A stretch of 42,081 nucleotides of DNA from contig KN888765.1 of assembly GCA_000934455.1 (NCBI GenBank), positions 62,619 through 104,699 of the forward strand, in the 5' to 3' direction. Positions 37,501 through 42,081 of the stretch are shown here, in pieces. A program made the position numbers and the translations under genes. Position 1 is the stretch's first letter, and each line of letters starts with the position of its first letter. Below the pieces are notes generated by a model, which worked only from the letters and a program-made list of their open reading frames with translations, did not search any database and had not been told where the DNA came from. This DNA is from Apostichopus parvimensis (lineage: Eukaryota > Echinodermata > Holothuroidea > Aspidochirotida > Stichopodidae).

Positions 37501-39654
37501 ACAACTAACTTGGACCAATATTTTATTCATTTTGTGGTATCATAAAATTAAAAAGTATTGTGAAATCACCTCATTCTCATGAGTAAGAAGGGATCACCTT
37601 ATGGAAAGGGCTCTGATATCCCCAAGACTGATAATTTGTTGCCAAGTTCATGGTAGAGGTAATTTAATCTCTAGAGTTTAGGCAGTTACTGTTATTCATT
37701 TTACTGTGAGCAAACTGCAAACTCTTATATATAGCGGCATTTTGTGTTTGTTCGGCAATTTTACCGAACCTACAGAGGATAACTCCAAGATTGCACTTGA
37801 TCAAATTAAGATATATATCTTGATAGATTTTTCCACCACGCAAAGGTCATGGAGTTAGTTATTAATGAAATTGATCTGCTTCTCAAAATTTTGCCCCCAA
37901 GATGAACAGTTGCATAGATCAGAATTAATCGCAGTTAACAAGCAAATTTGAAACTTTCAAATTTTTTGGCCTGTTACTTCAATATTTCAATGAAACTTGA
38001 CTATAGTCAAGCTATCGAACTACTAAATTGTTATAGTATCAGACAGCATCAATAAATTTATCAAAATCAATTGAAGAAAAGCCCATTTTTTGTGTGTAAG
38101 ATTAAACAAAAATTCAGATTTTAATGAAAATGGATTTATATTATAGGATCAAATTGTCATGTTTTAGGTGAGAGAAATATTGTCATTCTGTACTGCATAA
38201 AAATTTGTTGACATTCAAGGAAGCTATTAAGAAGATATACATACTTTTGAAATGTGGCCCTTTGTAACAAATTTTGTTTTCATATTACATTTGGGATGAG
38301 ACCTTTTAAGCTACCGTAGATAAATGCTAACTACATTTTACACTACAGTAGTAACTATATTGCTGACTGCAATCTAGTTTGCCAATTCAGTTGGAGTTTA
38401 ATGAGAAACAATAAAAGCAAACAACTTTAAATTAATAGAACTAGAAAGCTTAAAGGATTGACCTAACCTTCTAGAATCTTAAAAGTTTAGCATTAAGGAT
38501 TATCCTGTGAAATTTGGGTTAACTGCTTCAAGCTCCTTAAAGGATCTTTTATGTGTTAAAAGTGGCATCATTCTTCACTCGCATCTGTGTTAAGTATCTG
38601 TTGATGTTTATATGCTGGTTATGACATTACTAGTACAGTAACTGTGATGTGGCTATGTATACTCAATATTCAAGTATTCACAACAGTATGAATGTGTGAA
38701 TTGTCATATGTATACAGGAATGGTTTTACCAGTGGTGCTCATTTGCTCACTTAGATGTACGTAATGCACCATGTTTTTTCTTCTACTTGGCCTACATATC
38801 AATTCCTTTTGCTCTTTAATTCCCATGCAAAAACGAGCTGAAGCGAAAGAAACATCTTCAGCTTACTATGGCTTCATCATAGAGACCCAAATTCAACGTG
38901 CCATTTCACTAGATGAAGACTTTCTTTGTTTTATTAGCTTGAAGTGGAAAATGATTTGTTAAAGAGTTATATTTCCAATGATCTCCTTTTTTCTCATGTT
39001 CAAAGACTGTTTACGACCGGACATGGGGATTTGGGGGTGGGGGGGGGGTTAAAAACCAAGACTTACCTTGTCCATTTATGTAGACTTCCCTATTCAGTTT
39101 GCGCAATGAACTAGCGTATGCTTATGGTAACCCATTTTAAAGTGTGGGTTTCCATAGCATTATTCATCCCCTTTGGTGACTCTTGATTTCCTTGAGATGG
39201 ATTTGGAGCGTTAGAGAAAGTTATCTTTCAGAAAGTATTACAAGTATTCTAATTGGTTGAGATTTGCCTCTGGACAGGACATAAGTTGGCAAATCGAGTT
39301 CTTATAGATATGCTTGAAGTAAATCACTCCAAATCATGTCAGTGTGGCAGATTTATAACACTATATAGCAACACTGCGTGTGTACTTGACTCCACAGGGT
39401 TTACATACAGCAGCTATGATTGATAGATCTATAACTGATAGCATGTAATATTTTTGATGATTTAAGTGCGTGAAATTGTGCCACAAGGAATTGATATGAC
39501 CCTTCTTCTGACATGATGACGACTATATCTTCAATGTTGTTTACTAATTTGTATTAGAAATTAGTTAATTCTTGCTCCTATAGTTATAGTTAATCCATTT
39601 AAGTATTATGCAGTCAAGGTAATACTTTATGTCTAGGGCTGCCTCCTGCATATC

Positions 39655-39967
39655 AAGATTTGTAATAATAATAAATAATAATCAGCAATTATTTTTACGA
39701 CGCTTAAGCGACCACAGATGTGGGAGAAACCCGCAAGGGCTTATGGATTACAACTTGCACATCAGGTGGCTTCCAATTCAATTCAATTCAAATTTGGAAT
39801 CTTTTCAATTTAGAAAGTCATTTCAGATGGGAAAACCGTAGATTGCTCTTGGATGAAAAACCCACTTTACTATGACCCGGCAGGTAATCGAACCCTGAAC
39901 CTCCCGATTGCTAAGCCTCATCTTTCAAATGCCACCACCTTTATCCACTCGGCCACATCACCAGTTT
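39655..39967 (-). mobile_element. tRNA-derived SINE (family 3), minus strand
   Basis: On the minus strand TGGCCGAGTGG (A-box; 39945-39955) and GGTTCGATTACC (B-box; 39883-39894) with a Ser/Leu-tRNA-like long variable spacing begin the element. A body containing CCCTTGCGGGTTTCTCCCAC follows, then an (ATT)n-type tail at 39661-39682. It is unrelated to the other SINE families here. No acceptor-stem pairing at the 3' side, so not a tRNA gene. Confidence 0.7.
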
Positions 39968-42081
39968 AGCTGTATGGGTAGAGCTATGAACATGTACAAC
40001 AATAAAAAGAAGGGAAAAAAATGCTTTCTGATTAATTGCACATTTTTGCTATTATCCTATTATTTTACTAGTGAAATCACTAGCTAGCCGCATCATCTGT
40101 GGATTCCAGGTGAATCTTGATGGTTCAGTGACATACTAAGTGATAATAAAATGTGTTTTACTAACAAGTTTCTGGGTGTTTGTCTAGTTAGTTCTTGTTC
40201 GGATGATTCTCAAAATCAATGCGAAAATCTGCATTAAAACTCGTTGCAGAAAAATTACCCTAACCAGCTCTTAGGTACTCGAATGGAATATAAGAATATG
40301 TTTGTGATGAACTGCGAAAAAAAAATTTGACACGATTCTGTAACGACAGGCGGTGAAAACACACCTGCTCTTATTCCATCTACTTTTGACGTAAGTACAG
40401 AAGAGGATTTGTAGTATGCAGACGATATCAAGATTACTGTCATCAACACAAGTCGCCCAGAGGACAGAGTTTTATTCTTTCTCCTCCATGCAAACCCATT
40501 GGCCGTACCGACATTGTGTATCATACAGGCTGGCTCTAATTACTGTTATGGATGAATACAGTAATAGCTACATCAATAGTAATCAATGCATATTGGTCAT
40601 ACAGTAAGGATCCATTGTGTCATACATATTCATGCCTTATTATGCATATATAATGTAATAGCAAATGTTTAAAGATTTCTTCTGGTTGTCCCTTTGACGA
40701 CCAGGCCTTACAGTTTGGTTGGACCAACAGGAACTTTGGTGTCCAAATAAAATGTTGAAAAAATACAAAATGATCAGTATGTCCCTGACAGCTAGGAGAG
40801 ATTTGTAGGTTTGGTGAATAGAACACCAGCTTTGCGGGTGATACCAATTTATCATTTTACCTAATTGGGGGTATTTAGTTTACCATGCAAGTTTAATTTG
40901 ATGTAAACAACTATAGCTGATTTAGATTTTCCAAAGAGAAATGTGGTGTTACTCAAATTTCATGTTCTATACCTTGGAAGTTCTCTTCTTTAAATGATTA
41001 GAAATATTACTAATGGGCTGAGAACATCATAGAGGACCTCATGTGAGGCTCCAATATACAGACATCAGGTTTAGAATTCCAGTTGAAATGTTTGTAAAAA
41101 AGAAGTCCCAAGTATTTAAAAATATCTATACTATTATTACATATACAGTACCTTACTTAAACCGTAATTCTGTCCACGTCAGTAGTCGCATAAGGCCTTT
41201 ACATACATGCATGTATGCATAACTTGCAAGTTTCAAATTTTTTGCTTTGATGTGCAGGCAGTGATTATATTGATCTAACGTTCATTAGGCTTTATTGATT
41301 TTTACGTTAGCTGACGTCCGTGATTGCAATCACAGAGACATTCACTTCATTAACCAATTAAATGATGTAGAACCAATATTGGTATTCCATCAGTTTTTTA
41401 TAAACAGACTAAACAAACCCTCCCTGACCCCCTCCCACCCCCCCTCACCTCCCTCCTTCCTGACCTCTCCAAACTCCTCCTGTTGCTATAGTGTTTTGCA
41501 CTCTGCCGGCTGATATGGATCTTATATACTCACCGGCACTGCCTGTACTGCTATGTAGCATTGAGGGACTATACGTTATATTGTACAGTAGAGTGTCCAG
41601 CTGACTGTGGGCGCACACATGGAGCCAAGCAAATCAGCATGTTGGACATGATTAAGTCAAATTTAAACAGAGTTTCTTGGTTTATAGGGAACTAGATATA
41701 GACCTAACACATGGCTGCAATAAGAGTATATGTCTAGATTACAGTCTGAGTACAGTAAGCCTATAGCTATAGATCTGGTCTTTGGTAGGAAATTATATTT
41801 TTGTAAAAACTTAATTTTGTGCTGAATATAGGGCTAAAATATGGTGATGCCATATTCAAGCATAAAAGTAGAGACCTAAGATATCTGGAAACATAATATA
41901 TTGCTAAAGATTGTCAAAATGGTATCCCCTGGAATGATTAAATTTAGCATTTATAGGTTGTTTATGTTTATGAATGTTTTTTTTATAAATGTTTATTTTC
42001 TGTAATGGGCATGAATTTTGCAAATGCTGACTCTAAAATATGGAACCATGTTACATGACATGATTGCATTGTTTCAATGTC

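Larger units (their letters stand above)
33055..42081 (+). other. KCNH: ERG channel intron 2, open at the window end
   Basis: At least 9 kb. No sequence matching the next ERG exon (the PAS end, SCFLCLVDVVPVKNEDG-like in vertebrates) is visible, so exon 3 is taken to lie beyond 42081. It contains a tandem duplication (33452-33611), G-runs (34504-34521, 34962-34972, 37117-37126, 39031-39049), C-rich patches (36039-36080, 41420-41460) and a SINE (39655-39967). The rest is A/T-rich and unremarkable. Confidence 0.8.

Noticed and set aside
39883..39967. tRNA-Ser or tRNA-Leu gene on the minus strand
   Set aside because: The 5' GGTGATG has no complementary 3' end after the T arm, and the element continues into a SINE body.
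40255..40524. Minus-strand 89-codon frame in ERG intron 2
   Set aside because: No recognisable family; could be a decayed repeat but nothing supports it.

Overview
This is a eukaryotic (animal) window. Coding DNA is split into short GT-AG exons inside AT-rich introns full of microsatellites, SINE copies and long poly-G tracts. The two proteins are animal families whose vertebrate relatives I recognise. The tRNA-headed SINEs and G-tracts would suit a marine invertebrate deuterostome, perhaps an echinoderm, but the taxon is an inference.

Region 1 (1-22866, plus strand) is the 3' part of a TRRAP/Tra1 gene. I place 28 exons whose phases all join, giving 4,947 coding bases: 1,648 residues plus a TAG stop. 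They cover the end of the HEAT solenoid, the FAT domain, an unusual Thr/Ala-rich linker, the FRB-like region, the catalytically dead PI3K-like domain and the FATC tail. The 5' part of the gene lies upstream of the window. Three exon ends (7493, 13593, 22866) have each been amplified into a tandem array running downstream, two of them carrying copies of the splice donor. This is the most unusual feature of the window.

Region 2 (22867-about 25600) is the likely 3' UTR or immediate downstream DNA. It opens with an array of about 81 bp units that repeats the last codons of TRRAP (11 copies including the coding one, in a 243-bp higher-order pattern). Perfect hairpins and several AATAAA signals follow.

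Region 3 (about 25600-29694) is intergenic, without a supportable gene. It holds two abutting perfect palindromes (27601-27636), a TAA microsatellite and G/C tracts.

Region 4 (29695-42081, plus strand) is the 5' end of an ERG-type (KCNH2/6/7, Drosophila seizure) voltage-gated potassium channel gene. Exon 1 (76 coding bases) and exon 2 (231 bases) encode the PAS-cap and most of the PAS domain. Intron 2 runs from 33055 past the window end and contains a tRNA-derived SINE. The two genes look like unrelated neighbours: TRRAP is a nuclear scaffold of SAGA and NuA4/TIP60 acetyltransferase complexes, and ERG is a plasma-membrane channel.
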